DNA from: Lithobates sylvaticus
Taxonomy: Eukaryota; Chordata; Amphibia; Anura; Ranidae
DNA length: 64,000 bases
NCBI GenBank assembly: GCA_028564925.1
Contig: CM053026.1
Coordinates: 132,716,150 to 132,780,149, forward strand
Reading direction: 5' to 3'
Shown: positions 1 to 9,226 of the stretch, one piece after another
Layout: each line of letters opens with the position of its first letter
Numbering within the stretch: position 1 is the first letter of the stretch
The notes under the pieces: generated by a model
Seen by the model: the letters and a program-made list of their open reading frames with translations, nothing else
What the model was told of the DNA's origin: nothing
The model's database searches: none
Position numbers and translations under genes: made by a program

Positions 1-283
1 ACAGGCACTTGTGTCACTCTGTACTCCTGTGCCTCCTGTCTGCCCTATCAGGGCTCTAAGTCAGAGGTGTAAGAGAGGCCTGTGAGGTCCTCTGCTTCAG
101 CCCCTCTTTCCCTCAGCTGGACTTTGAAGGTCAATGGAAAAAACTCTCTCTGTCCGGACAGGGAACGCCCCATGAACAACCAATCACATTCAAGCATTTT
201 GTTATACAATCAATATTGATCTGCAATATATTCATTATATTTCTGCCTTCAGACTCAACATCACAATTCCAATTCTAAGAATG
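1..283. other. Left flank, no recognised feature
   Basis: I see no gene or identifiable repeat family here. The stretch ends at the left copy of the target duplication of the large Penelope-like insertion. Joined to 11484 onward it would be the pre-insertion locus. Confidence 0.5.
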
Positions 284-299
284 TTCCACGCAATATATG
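284..299. repeat. Left target-site duplication of the large PLE
   Basis: The 16 bases ttccacgcaatatatg occur here and again at 11468-11483, exactly outside the two ends of the Penelope-like complex. The first five bases (ttcca) also match the element's own 3' end, so the true duplication may be 11 to 16 bp. This length suits PLE insertion. Confidence 0.85.
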
Positions 300-778
300 A
301 AGAAAGCTGCGCATGCCAATACACAAAATTAACTGAGTGAATAAACTGAAAATCAAACACTGAGTCGTAAATATCAACTCAGAAATGGTGAAATGACATT
401 GAAAACTTAATAAACATGATATAAATGATGCGTGAACACCCAGTGAAAACAATTAAATACCAAATAAATGTAAATGACCAATTGCAAGAAAAAAGTTCAT
501 ATATGGGCCAATGTTGGCCAAAAAAACACAAAAAAGTTCAATTGCGACTGGTTGTGGTGGCGGAAAGTGTCCTATAGTAAAAAATTAACAAATAATGTCA
601 AAAACAAGAAAAATTGTTGGTGTGTCAATCTGGCATATTGTGCGATGATCGTCATACATCAGAATCTTGTCCAACTTCTATTCAAGTGAATTGTTGCAAA
701 CACCACCACCAGAGAGAAGAAAAAGGATGGCCCCTTACCAAAAATTGTTAACCCACCGTCACAGAGGGTCAATCAGGC

Positions 779-791
779 TTGTGTTTAATTT
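779..791. repeat. Target duplication of the nested PLE-type element (left)
   Basis: The 13 bases ttgtgtttaattt occur here and at 2096-2108. The intact PLE copies at about 5080 and 10840 carry the same stretch once, without the insert, which confirms the empty site. Confidence 0.8.
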
Positions 792-2095
792 ATAGAAGAA
801 ACACCGCTCTAAAACCTTAAAGAGATAATAAGTGTATGTCGTACAGACAAAGTGGAAAAAATAAAAATGGAATAAAGCAGCAGCTAAAAGAATGTGAGAT
901 ATGCACATTACCAGAACAATAATAAACAAAAAGCCGCGCTATATGAATAAATATAGCTTAAGTGAACGTGAGTGACTATGAAATCACAAAAATGACTGTA
1001 GCAAAATAACATAAACATCAAAAAGTACCCTATTTGTGTGACTATGCGTGACACATAAAGCATTGGACCTTATTGATAAAGTGAACCATAAAGTCCTTGG
1101 GCAATAAAAAGTCCAAAAATTATAACACCAGTGAGTGTCCAAAAAGATGAGAATAGTATGACAGTGTGATGTCCAGCTAGTGCCACCAAACTTGGAATAG
1201 ATTTCACCAATGCGTGTGATCCACCACCACTCTACCATTAAGCTTACCGGAGGCAAGCTTTAACCAAGCCTGTATGAAGATGGTACTGGATGTACCCTGG
1301 ACCATAGGACCTCACCACAGGATCCGGACTTCACCAGGTATGGATGGCCAGAAGACGTCAATAGACGAAACGGACGTAGGGAGGCTGACACACTGACGTC
1401 ATCGCGTTCCGCGTTGTGAGCTGGTGTTTCTTGCTAGCCGGCCGGCGTTTTTTATTCGATTCTCTGTCTGATGCACATATGTTTGTGTAAGTAGATATTT
1501 TATTTTTTCTTTTAATAAAACCATCAGTTTTACACTATGGGAGTATCCCTTCTTCCTTTATGATTTCATGCTGATGCTGGTGGGTTTTTTGGTCTGCATT
1601 CCTGGAGGAGTCCCGCATACAGATCTGGTCCGATAGGAAAATTTTGCCCCAAGTTTTCATCTCGAGGCCATCCATACCTGGTGAAGTCCGGATCCTGTGG
1701 TGAGGTCCTATGGTCCAGGGTACATCCAGTACCATCTTCATACAGGCTTGGTTAAAGCTTGCCTCCGGTAAGCTTAATGGTAGAGTGGTGGTGGATCACA
1801 CGCATTGGAAAAATCTATTCCAAGTTTGGTGGCACTAGCTGGACATCACACTGTCATACTATTCTCATCTTTTTGGACACTCACTGGTGTTATAATTTTT
1901 GGACTTTTTATTGCCCAAGGACTTTATGGTTCACTTTATCAATAAGGTCCAATGCTTTATGTGTCACGCATAGTCACACAAATAGGGTACTTTTTGATGT
2001 TTATGTTATTTTGGTACAGTCATTTTTGTGATTGCATAGTCACTCACGTTCACTTAAGCTATATTTATTCATATAGCGCGGCTTTTTGTTTATTA
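792..2095 (+). mobile_element. Nested short PLE-type element of a second family
   Basis: This 1.3-kb insert sits inside the inverted arm of the large PLE. Its left part (about 917-1349) is the reverse complement of its right part (about 1666-2095). The middle (1350-1665) is single copy and includes a GC-rich stretch with CG-rich motifs and a TTTTAATAAA. An inverted 5' piece joined to a direct 3' piece, with a 13-bp target duplication, is the pattern of a 5'-truncated PLE. No coding sequence for RT or endonuclease is visible. Paired 90-codon frames on the two arms (984-1256 minus, 1759-2031 plus) only reflect the inverted repeat. A hammerhead-like remnant lies at the junction of the two orientations. 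A non-PLE foldback is the main alternative. Confidence 0.65.
1349..1382 (+). ncRNA. Truncated hammerhead-like motif in the nested element
   Basis: The order is CAGAAGA (hammerhead core CUGANGA with position 4 changed), one extra C, a 3-bp stem GUC/GAC with loop AAUA, then GAA, then ACGGACGU (a near-palindrome able to form stem III) and A. The 5' strand of stem I does not pair, because the direct segment of the element starts right here. I read it as a 5'-truncated remnant of a PLE hammerhead. Confidence 0.3.
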
Positions 2096-2108
2096 TTGTG
2101 TTTAATTT
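2096..2108. repeat. Target duplication of the nested element (right)
   Basis: Right copy of ttgtgtttaattt; the left copy is at 779-791. Confidence 0.8.
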
Positions 2109-2419
2109 GTCTTTAAACGACCATCTCTCTGATCTCATCAAGAAGGGACATCACCAATAAGCCTCCAGGACACTCCTTAAGCTTGAAAAGACCTCCAACT
2201 CGTGCTCAGGAAATCAGGTAAACCATATGCAGCATATGAAAAGATGGGAAACACTCCAGATAGTGCATTAACTCCAAAACTGATTTATTAAAAAAGGAAA
2301 CATAGTAACTCACATGTAAAACAAGAATGAACAGCCAGGAGACGTCTGGTGCACAGGCCGGATACACTCAGAAACGAATATGGCAGGAAAATCTCGGTAC
2401 CGTCCAGTATTGAGGTGGT

Positions 2420-2490
2420 GACAGTGCGTCGCTCGCCCGATGCATTTCGCGAGAAATCGCGTCATCTAGGGACACGGGCGGCGCACTGTC
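2420..2490 (-). ncRNA. Hammerhead-like fold in the inverted PLE arm
   Basis: Inverted copy of the structure described at 4693-4763, with the same outer stem and the same inner order of elements. Confidence 0.35.
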
Positions 2491-3118
2491 TCACCTCCTA
2501 AATAGCAATGACCCCCAATCGGCGTCACTCCGTGTGCGCATGCACGACCGAAGGACCGCTCTAACTGCGCATGTGTTTATAAGCGTCATGACGCCACGGC
2601 GCCTCCACACCTGGACAGCAGAGCCTATTGCAAGCGTCCCACTCATAATGTGCATGTGCGGGCGAACATCATGACATCACGACGTCCCCACAGCTTCAAA
2701 ACAAAAACAAAACGCCGTCTCTGAAGTCAGGCGTCACTACGCCCAAGCGTGATCCAGCTCCCACGTCATCAACCACCGCAGTGTCCCATTAATTAGCCGT
2801 CATCACAACAACAGAACATGGGACAGACATCCTCCAATGAGAGCACAATTGCACATCACTTGAATTCGCCCAAAGGCATGGGGCGGATCAAACTGGGAGC
2901 TGCTCACAAGGGATGGGAGAGAACACGGGTGTGCCTGGAGTGAACCAGAGGCTGAGAACACAACCCAGAAAATGACTTAAAATTAAATTAAAACAAGGGG
3001 GGGAAATGCAGACTAACGTCCGATTCCACAAAATTGCGTCCCATATTGCCCCGCATGTAGACAACACCCATCCAGGTCATATGAGATTGAACCTTTTATC
3101 ACCTGTGCAACTGAGGGG

Positions 3119-3448
3119 GTGGTGTATCTCCTGCAATGCCCGTGTGGGCTCCAGTACATCGGGAGGACCAAGCGGGCATTGAAAGTGCGGTTAAACAAGC
3201 ACATTGGGAACATCAGAAGAGGTTTTGATAAGCATCCCGTCTCTCGACACTACGGCCAGATGCACAAGCGAGACCCCTCCAATACCCTATTTGTAGGGAT
3301 AGATAAATATACACCACATTGGAGAGGCGGCTCTCTGGTCAGAGAGATCTCGAAGCTCGAAATGGCTTGGATCTACAAGATGAAGACATATTTCCCACAT
3401 GGCCTCAATGTGGACACAGATGTTAACACATTTATTAACAATGCGTGA
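3119..3448 (+). CDS. GIY-YIG endonuclease domain, upstream pseudo-LTR copy
   Basis: A 5'-truncated copy of the PLE endonuclease, closely matching 8831-9226. It reads VVYLLQCPCGLQYIGRT, in which VYL and YIG are the two halves of the GIY-YIG signature and CPC is the cysteine pair typical of PLE endonucleases. Downstream RLNKHIGN and the SRHY motif are also present. It ends ...NTFINNA like the other copy. It is not preceded by an RT and is part of the pseudo-LTR rather than an independent gene. Confidence 0.85.
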   Translation: MVYLLQCPCGLQYIGRTKRALKVRLNKHIGNIRRGFDKHPVSRHYGQMHKRDPSNTLFVGIDKYTPHWRGGSLVREISKLEMAWIYKMKTYFPHGLNVDTDVNTFINNA

Positions 3449-4692
3449 CGATTGACTCTGTGTCCATAATGCAATTTTGAATGGGGGCTCTGTTATAAGG
3501 ATGTAAACGTCGAATTACGCGAATTAGGTGATGACAGTTGAGAATAGGGTAACTTGGTTTTGAACCACAGCCCCTTCTTTTTATACTTTTATATATTTTT
3601 TTTGCTATGCATATATATTTTATGTTATATTTCTATATATAATTTTAAATATTTTAATGTGTTTTACTATATACATTATATGTGCGATAACATCAATGAC
3701 GAAATGTATAGAGTGACTGTGAATGTTGTAGTTTATACTTCTAGGTGCAATTCGAACTGACCGTTCGGTCACTCACTCGGGGTGTGCATGATCAACGAGG
3801 AGCCCCTTTAAATATATGGGTTTAATAACTACTTGGAACCATACACATGTGGATGTTTTTCGTTCCATGATAGGCCAGATCTGTCCACCCTTTTTTTTTT
3901 TTTTTTTTATATGTGTCCTTTATTGGAACACATATATTGAGCATATATGTTGTAACCCCTGGTAGAGAGAGGACCACGTTTTCTGATGTCCCTCCTTAGT
4001 TTTAAAATTTTAATATATTAATAATAATTAAAAAATAAATGTATTTCAATTTATGACCATGGTTGCGTACATGGTTCCCCGTTATGTGTGACAGGGCCCA
4101 TCTAGTCCTTGGGTCTTGTTGTCTACATGCGGGGCAATATGGGACGCAATTTTGTGGAATCGGACGTTAGTCTGCATTTCCCCCCCTTGTTTTAATTTAA
4201 TTTTAAGTCATTTTTTGGGTTGTGTTCTCAGCCTCTGGTTCACTCCAGACACACCCGTGTTCTCTCCCATCCCTTGTGAGCAGCTCCCAGTTTGATCCGC
4301 CCCATGCCTTTGGGCGAATTCAAGTGATGTGCAATTGTGCTCTCATTGGAGGATCTCTGTCCCATGTTCTGTTGTTGTGATGACGGCTAATTAATGGGAC
4401 ACTGCGGTGGTTGATGACGTGGGAGCTGGATCACGCTTGGGCGTAGTGACGCCTGACTTCAGAGACGGCGTTTTGTTTTTGTTTTGAAGCTGTGGGGACG
4501 TCGTGATGTCATGACGTTCGCCCGCACATGCACATTATGAGTGGGACGCTTGATCGTTGCAATAGGCTCTGCTGTCCAGGCGGCCGTGGCGGCATGACGC
4601 TTATCAACACATACGCAGTTAGAGCGGTCCTTTGTTCGCGCATGCGCACATGGAGTGACGCCGATTGGAGGTCATTGCTATTTAGGAGGTGA

Positions 4693-4763
4693 GACAGTGC
4701 GCCGCCCGTGTCCCTAGATGACGCGATTTCTCGCGAAATGCATCGGGCGAGCGACGCACTGTC
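4693..4763 (+). ncRNA. Hammerhead-like ribozyme fold in upstream pseudo-LTR
   Basis: A 9-bp outer stem (gacagtgcg with cgcactgtc) closes an internal loop and a short inner stem. Inside are CUAGAUGA (hammerhead core CUGANGA with one extra A), one extra C, a stem GCG/CGC with loop AUUUCU, then GAA, the palindrome AUGCAU, and C followed by GGG. A six-base palindrome after GAA is what minimal PLE hammerheads use for stem III when they act as dimers. The altered core means cleavage is uncertain. All three copies in this PLE share it, so it belongs to the family and is not a private mutation. Confidence 0.4.
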
Positions 4764-5712
4764 ACCACCTCAATACTAGACGGTACCGAGATTTTCCTGC
4801 CATATTCGTTTCTGAGTGTATCCGGCCGGTGCACCAGAAGTCTCCTGGCTGTTCATTCTTGTTTTACATGTGAGTTACTATGTTTCCTTTTTTAATAAAT
4901 CAGTTTTGGAGTTAATGCACTATCTGGAGTGTTTCCCATCTTTTCATATGTTGCATATGGTTTACCTGATTTCCTGAGCACGAGTTGGAGGTCTTTTCAA
5001 GCTTAAGGAGTGTCCTGGAGGCTTATTGGTGATGTCCCTTCTTGATGAGATCAGAGAGATGGTCGTTTAAAGACAAATTAAACACAAGCCTGATTGACCC
5101 TCTGTGACGGGGGGTCAACAATTTTTGGTAAGGGGCCATCCTTTTTCTTCTCTCTGGTGGTGGTGTTTGCAACAATTCACTTGAATAGAAGTTGGACAAG
5201 ATTCTGATGTATGACGATCATCGCACAATATGCCAGATTGACACACCAATAATTTTTCTTGTTTTTGACATTATTTGTTAATTTTTTACTATAGGACACT
5301 TTCCGCCACCACAACCAGTCACAATTGAACTTTTTTGTGTTTTTTTGGCCAACATTGGCCCATATATGAACTTTTTCTTGCAATTGGTCATTTACATTTA
5401 TTTGGTATTTAATTGTTTTCACTGGGTTTTCACGCATCATTTATATCATGTTTATTAAGTTTTCAATGTAATTTCACCATTTCTGAGTTGATATTTACGA
5501 CTCAGTGTTTGATTTTCAGTTTATTCACTCAGTTAATTTTGTGTATTGGCATGCGCAGCTTTCTTCTTTTTCCAATTTGTTTTTACTGTTTATATATATA
5601 TATACGGTATAGTTGCTGCAGCCCCACCAGGTAGAATTAGACCTGTATCGATATCCAAGATATACCTACTTATTAATCCCTAGCGCAGTTTCTTTCCCAA
5701 TTTTCCATTTTT

Positions 5713-8700
5713 TCTGTTAATATATTTATTAATTGCTGCTTGGGTTGAAGATTAATATCTTCTCAAACATGGATATCTTTGAGGTCCGGGCTAAACGAGT
5801 GGTTGACACCACGGGAGTTTTCAGTTCCACTCCGTTGACCCTGGACTCTGATATCAATGGTTTGTTTCTTAAACTATAAAACCTTACCACCTCTGAAATA
5901 CATGCACAATGGGACATTGCTTTCCTGGAGACATATATCAGAGAAGCAATGGTCCCCAGGAGCCTAAGGTGGGAAGTTAGTCCACATAGAGAGGAACCAG
6001 ATCTTGACAGTTTGTCAAAAAATTTTCAATGACTCTGGAGTCAGTCTCCTGAGGTTTTTGGCACAAAGAAGGAGTGAGAAATTGGCTCGGCTTGATGATG
6101 AGATCAAACTCATTAGAGAAAAACTAGTACCTTTCATTGATAGCGAGGAATATAAGGACTGTTCTAAGAACTTATTAAAGGTCCTAGATAAAGAGGAGAA
6201 AGACCAAAAACTAAAGAAAAAAAAGAAATATGGTAGAGATAAGGCTGATTACCAATCAGGCCTTATCTTCAGTTGGCAGAGAAAACTCGCTGCCGAAATC
6301 AATATGTCCAGTGAGATGGACACTCTGCCGCCAAATTCTATGAGTGGACCCCCTTTTGAAGGTGGGATGCCAAGTCAGATCAGGAGAGATTTTAAAGACT
6401 CTCCTGTGCACCATTTGCCACCCAATAGAATTAATGCCAACTCAAGACCTAAAACCAGTGTTCCCATTCAGCCTTATCCTGTTACACCTGGCAGAGGCCA
6501 GCGAAAGGGACCTAGAAATACTGGTTGGAATGTGTCTCAACGAGAGGGCCAGGGGAGATCTTGGCCTGGTCGCAACCCTGGTTATGGTTCCCCAAACCGC
6601 CCTCGGGGCTATGATCAGACGAATTCGGTATACTACAGTGGTAGAAATAACCACGGTAATATGGATTCCCCCCGTAATAACAGCTTCTATCCCCTATCAG
6701 ACATGTCGGCCCCAGGGGGCTATAGTCATAACAATGACCACCAGGGGAGGAGGGAGCCAAGGGTGAATGATGGCGCCTATCGCCAATATGATAACACTCA
6801 CGACCAACAAGACTTTGGGGCGATTCACAGGGGGGAGACCCGCTGGGAATCAGGTTTTTCATTTAGACAACAGGGGAATAAAATGCCCAGTAGAACAAAG
6901 AGAGGAAGCAGAGGGGGGAGGAGAGTTCAACACTCAAAAAAGAAAAAGATATTAGGCACAGGAATTTTCAATTTAAGCCATCAGGAACTCTCTGATTCAG
7001 AGAAGAGGCTTTTAGACAAAGGTCTGAAATTTGCTCCACCGAGGAGTATGAGCAAATTCCAGACTTTCATGGACCTACATAAGTATGTCCGTAAATTGAA
7101 TATCAAAAGGTATATGCTTGGTAACCCTGTCACTTCTGGTGTAGGAGGGAGTACGGAGTTCCGTCACTCGAATCTGGCCAATGCCTCTCTTTTTAATCTC
7201 CCTGGTGCCCTTTCCTCTAATATTAGAGTATTTAGGGATGTTGTATTGCGTGACCTGGAAAAAATCAAGGTAAAAAAAGTCAAGATGCAAAGAGATTTGG
7301 AGTCAGGATTAAATTCATTATGTGACAACAAGTCCTTGGTCATTCGACCAGCGGACAAAGGTGGGGGCATTGCAGTACTAGACAGATGCGATTATCTTAA
7401 AGAAATGCATCGTATAGTGGACGACACTGCGACTTACTCCGTTCTTAGGAGGGACCCAGTCATTAAATATAAGAAAACCTTGGAGGCAATAGTCCAACGT
7501 GGACTTTTGTCTGGTATTCTGACTAAGAAAGAAAGCTTATTTTTGGTTCCATGTGCTCCCCGCACGCCAGTTATATATTATTTACCAAAGCTGCACAAGG
7601 ATCAGGTTTGCCCCCCGGGACGTCCCATTGTGAGTGGCATAGACTCTGTGACGTCCCGGGTGGGTAAATATATTGATTTTTTTCTGCAGCCTTTGGAGTG
7701 TGGGATGCCGTCATACATCAAAGACTCCAAACAAGTAATAAATGTGTTGGAGAACCTGACACCCAAAAAGGATCTGTGGCTTGTTACAGAGGATGTAACT
7801 TCGCTGTATACAGTGATTCCCCACAATTTGGGTCTCGAGGCTGTAAAACTTTTTCTGTTCAGAGGGTCTGGTCTAGCCGCTGCCCAGATTAATTTCATAA
7901 TGGAACTGTTGGAGTATGCGGCTGGGCATAACTATTTTTGGTTCGACCATCAATTTTACCATCAAGATAGAGGAGTGGCCATGGGGGCTAAATATGCCCC
8001 CAGCTTGGCCAACCTCTTCATGGCCAAATGGGAGGAGGACGTCATTGATTCGCCAAGGAGGTCTGAAATTGCTTTTTGGGGCCGATATATCGATGACGTC
8101 CTCCTCCTTTGGGATGGTGAAGAATCGGATCTAAGAACCTTTATGGCAACTCTCAATGAGAATGATAGAGGCATTAGGTTTTCATACGAGGCAAGTCAGG
8201 AGACAATTAATTTCCTAGATTTAAACATCAATGTGTCTGACAGCCGGTTCGTTGTTTTAACTTATTTCAAGTCAACGGACCGGAACTCGTACATACCGTT
8301 GGATAGTTGCCATTACGAACCATGGCTGAAGGGTGTACCCCAGGGGCAGTTCACTCGCTTGCGAAGGAACTGCACAGAGGTGGAAACCTTCGACAAGCAA
8401 GCTGCTATCCTCTCAGAGAGGTTTCAAGAAAAGGGATATGATGGTGTCCTCCTGGACAGGGCTATTAAAACAGCAAGAGATAGGGAAAGGACAACATTAT
8501 TAACCACCCGAGATCGTAATATGGAGGGAGGATCTCAATTCAACCTTCCATTCATAACGACCTTCTCAGTGCAGCATAGAGAGGTTAAAAACCTCATACA
8601 AAAACATTGGCATCTATTGGCGAGTGACCAGGTGCTGGGAGCAGTCCTACCAGAGAGGCCAAAGGTGGTTTTCAAAGGTGCTTCGGCCCTTAGTACTAGG

Positions 8701-8844
8701 ATAGCACCCACGGTTCAAGATCCCCCCGCTAGGAATAGAATGTTCTTTCAAAATCTCAAGGGGTATTTTAGGTGCAAAAACTGCCAGGTGTGTAGGCTCA
8801 ATTAGTGCAGAGACAAAAAAATCTGTCACTTTGTGTCTACCAGT
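5713..8844 (+). other. PLE body (single-copy part)
   Basis: Part of the PLE between the two pseudo-LTRs. It begins with a region (about 5713-6000) holding a short ATG-led frame at 5769 (MDIFEVRAKRVVDTTG) that may carry the original N-terminus. It then contains the RT frame. Confidence 0.7.
6004..8805 (+). CDS. Penelope-like reverse transcriptase
   Basis: The frame is open for 933 codons. Its first codon here is TTG, so the true start probably lies upstream. Residues 1-130 are charged, with a Lys-rich coiled-coil-like stretch. Residues 130-310 are rich in Gly, Arg, Pro and Asn, likely disordered and RNA-binding. From about residue 315 comes the conserved PLE block (IFNLSHQELSDSEKRLLDKG). RT motifs follow: IRPADKGGG near 447, LPKLHKD and GRPIVSG near 525-540, DVTSLYTVIPH near 597, GVAMGAKYAPSLANLFM near 658, the catalytic YIDDVLLLW near 695 and NFLDLNI near 738. 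It ends with a Cys-rich linker (FRCKNCQVC) that normally leads into the endonuclease. PLE RTs are relatives of telomerase RT and prime on chromosomal ends or nicks. The catalytic residues I can see are intact. Confidence 0.92.
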   Translation: MTVCQKIFNDSGVSLLRFLAQRRSEKLARLDDEIKLIREKLVPFIDSEEYKDCSKNLLKVLDKEEKDQKLKKKKKYGRDKADYQSGLIFSWQRKLAAEINMSSEMDTLPPNSMSGPPFEGGMPSQIRRDFKDSPVHHLPPNRINANSRPKTSVPIQPYPVTPGRGQRKGPRNTGWNVSQREGQGRSWPGRNPGYGSPNRPRGYDQTNSVYYSGRNNHGNMDSPRNNSFYPLSDMSAPGGYSHNNDHQGRREPRVNDGAYRQYDNTHDQQDFGAIHRGETRWESGFSFRQQGNKMPSRTKRGSRGGRRVQHSKKKKILGTGIFNLSHQELSDSEKRLLDKGLKFAPPRSMSKFQTFMDLHKYVRKLNIKRYMLGNPVTSGVGGSTEFRHSNLANASLFNLPGALSSNIRVFRDVVLRDLEKIKVKKVKMQRDLESGLNSLCDNKSLVIRPADKGGGIAVLDRCDYLKEMHRIVDDTATYSVLRRDPVIKYKKTLEAIVQRGLLSGILTKKESLFLVPCAPRTPVIYYLPKLHKDQVCPPGRPIVSGIDSVTSRVGKYIDFFLQPLECGMPSYIKDSKQVINVLENLTPKKDLWLVTEDVTSLYTVIPHNLGLEAVKLFLFRGSGLAAAQINFIMELLEYAAGHNYFWFDHQFYHQDRGVAMGAKYAPSLANLFMAKWEEDVIDSPRRSEIAFWGRYIDDVLLLWDGEESDLRTFMATLNENDRGIRFSYEASQETINFLDLNINVSDSRFVVLTYFKSTDRNSYIPLDSCHYEPWLKGVPQGQFTRLRRNCTEVETFDKQAAILSERFQEKGYDGVLLDRAIKTARDRERTTLLTTRDRNMEGGSQFNLPFITTFSVQHREVKNLIQKHWHLLASDQVLGAVLPERPKVVFKGASALSTRIAPTVQDPPARNRMFFQNLKGYFRCKNCQVCRLN

Positions 8845-9226
8845 ACATCCAGGTCATATGAGATTGAACCTTTTTATCACCTGTGCAACTGAGGGGGTGG
8901 TGTATCTCCTGCAATGCCCGTGTGGGCTCCAGTACATCGGGAGGACCAAGCGGGCATTGAAAGTGCGGTTAAACAAGCACATTGGGAACATCAGAAGAGG
9001 TTTTGATAAGCATCCTGTCTCTCGACACTACGACCAGATGCACAAGCGAGACCCCTCCAATACCCTATTTGTAGGGATAGATAAATATACACCACATTGG
9101 AGAGGCGGCTCTCTGGTCAGAGAGATCTCGAAGCTCGAAATGGCTTGGATCTACAAGATGAAGACATATTTCCCACATGGCCTCAATGTGGACACAGATG
9201 TTAACGCATTTATTAACAATGCGTGA
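8831..9226 (+). CDS. GIY-YIG endonuclease of the PLE
   Basis: This 131-codon frame starts 25 bp after the RT frame and is in a different reading frame. In PLEs the two domains are normally one protein. It carries ITCATEG followed by VVYLLQCPCGLQYIGRT, then RALKVRLNKHIGNIRR, SRHYDQMHK and a C-terminal helix (LVREISKLEMAWIYKM). The GIY-YIG nuclease nicks target DNA to prime reverse transcription. Its coding sequence opens the downstream pseudo-LTR, so a shorter copy is also seen at 3119-3448. Confidence 0.9.
   Translation: MCLPVHPGHMRLNLFITCATEGVVYLLQCPCGLQYIGRTKRALKVRLNKHIGNIRRGFDKHPVSRHYDQMHKRDPSNTLFVGIDKYTPHWRGGSLVREISKLEMAWIYKMKTYFPHGLNVDTDVNAFINNA

Larger units (their letters stand above)
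300..3066 (-). repeat. Inverted 5' segment of the PLE
   Basis: Positions 300-791 and 2109-3066 are the reverse complement of the PLE 3' region. For example, 2109-3066 mirrors about 4127-5085, and 300-780 mirrors about 5090-5567. The switch to direct orientation is at about 3066-3069, just before the pseudo-LTR. RNA from this side could fold into a hairpin of more than 1 kb. The segment stops about 140 bp short of the element's true 3' end. Confidence 0.9.
3069..5712 (+). repeat. Upstream pseudo-LTR of the PLE
   Basis: This 2.6-kb segment is a direct copy of 8845-11470. It starts inside the endonuclease coding region (catccaggtcatatg) and runs through a long AT-rich non-coding part with TTTAATAAATC (about 4893), the hammerhead-like fold and a TATA-rich stretch near 5590-5610. 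It then continues into the RT body with no copy of the 11-bp target duplication at 5712. Such truncated upstream copies are typical of PLEs. They arise from tandem templates, and they may supply the promoter for the full unit (known for Penelope, inferred here). Confidence 0.85.

Noticed and set aside
261-452. Short frame repeated at 5413-5634 and 11178-11399
   Set aside because: It recurs only because the PLE 3' non-coding region is present three times; no domain is seen.
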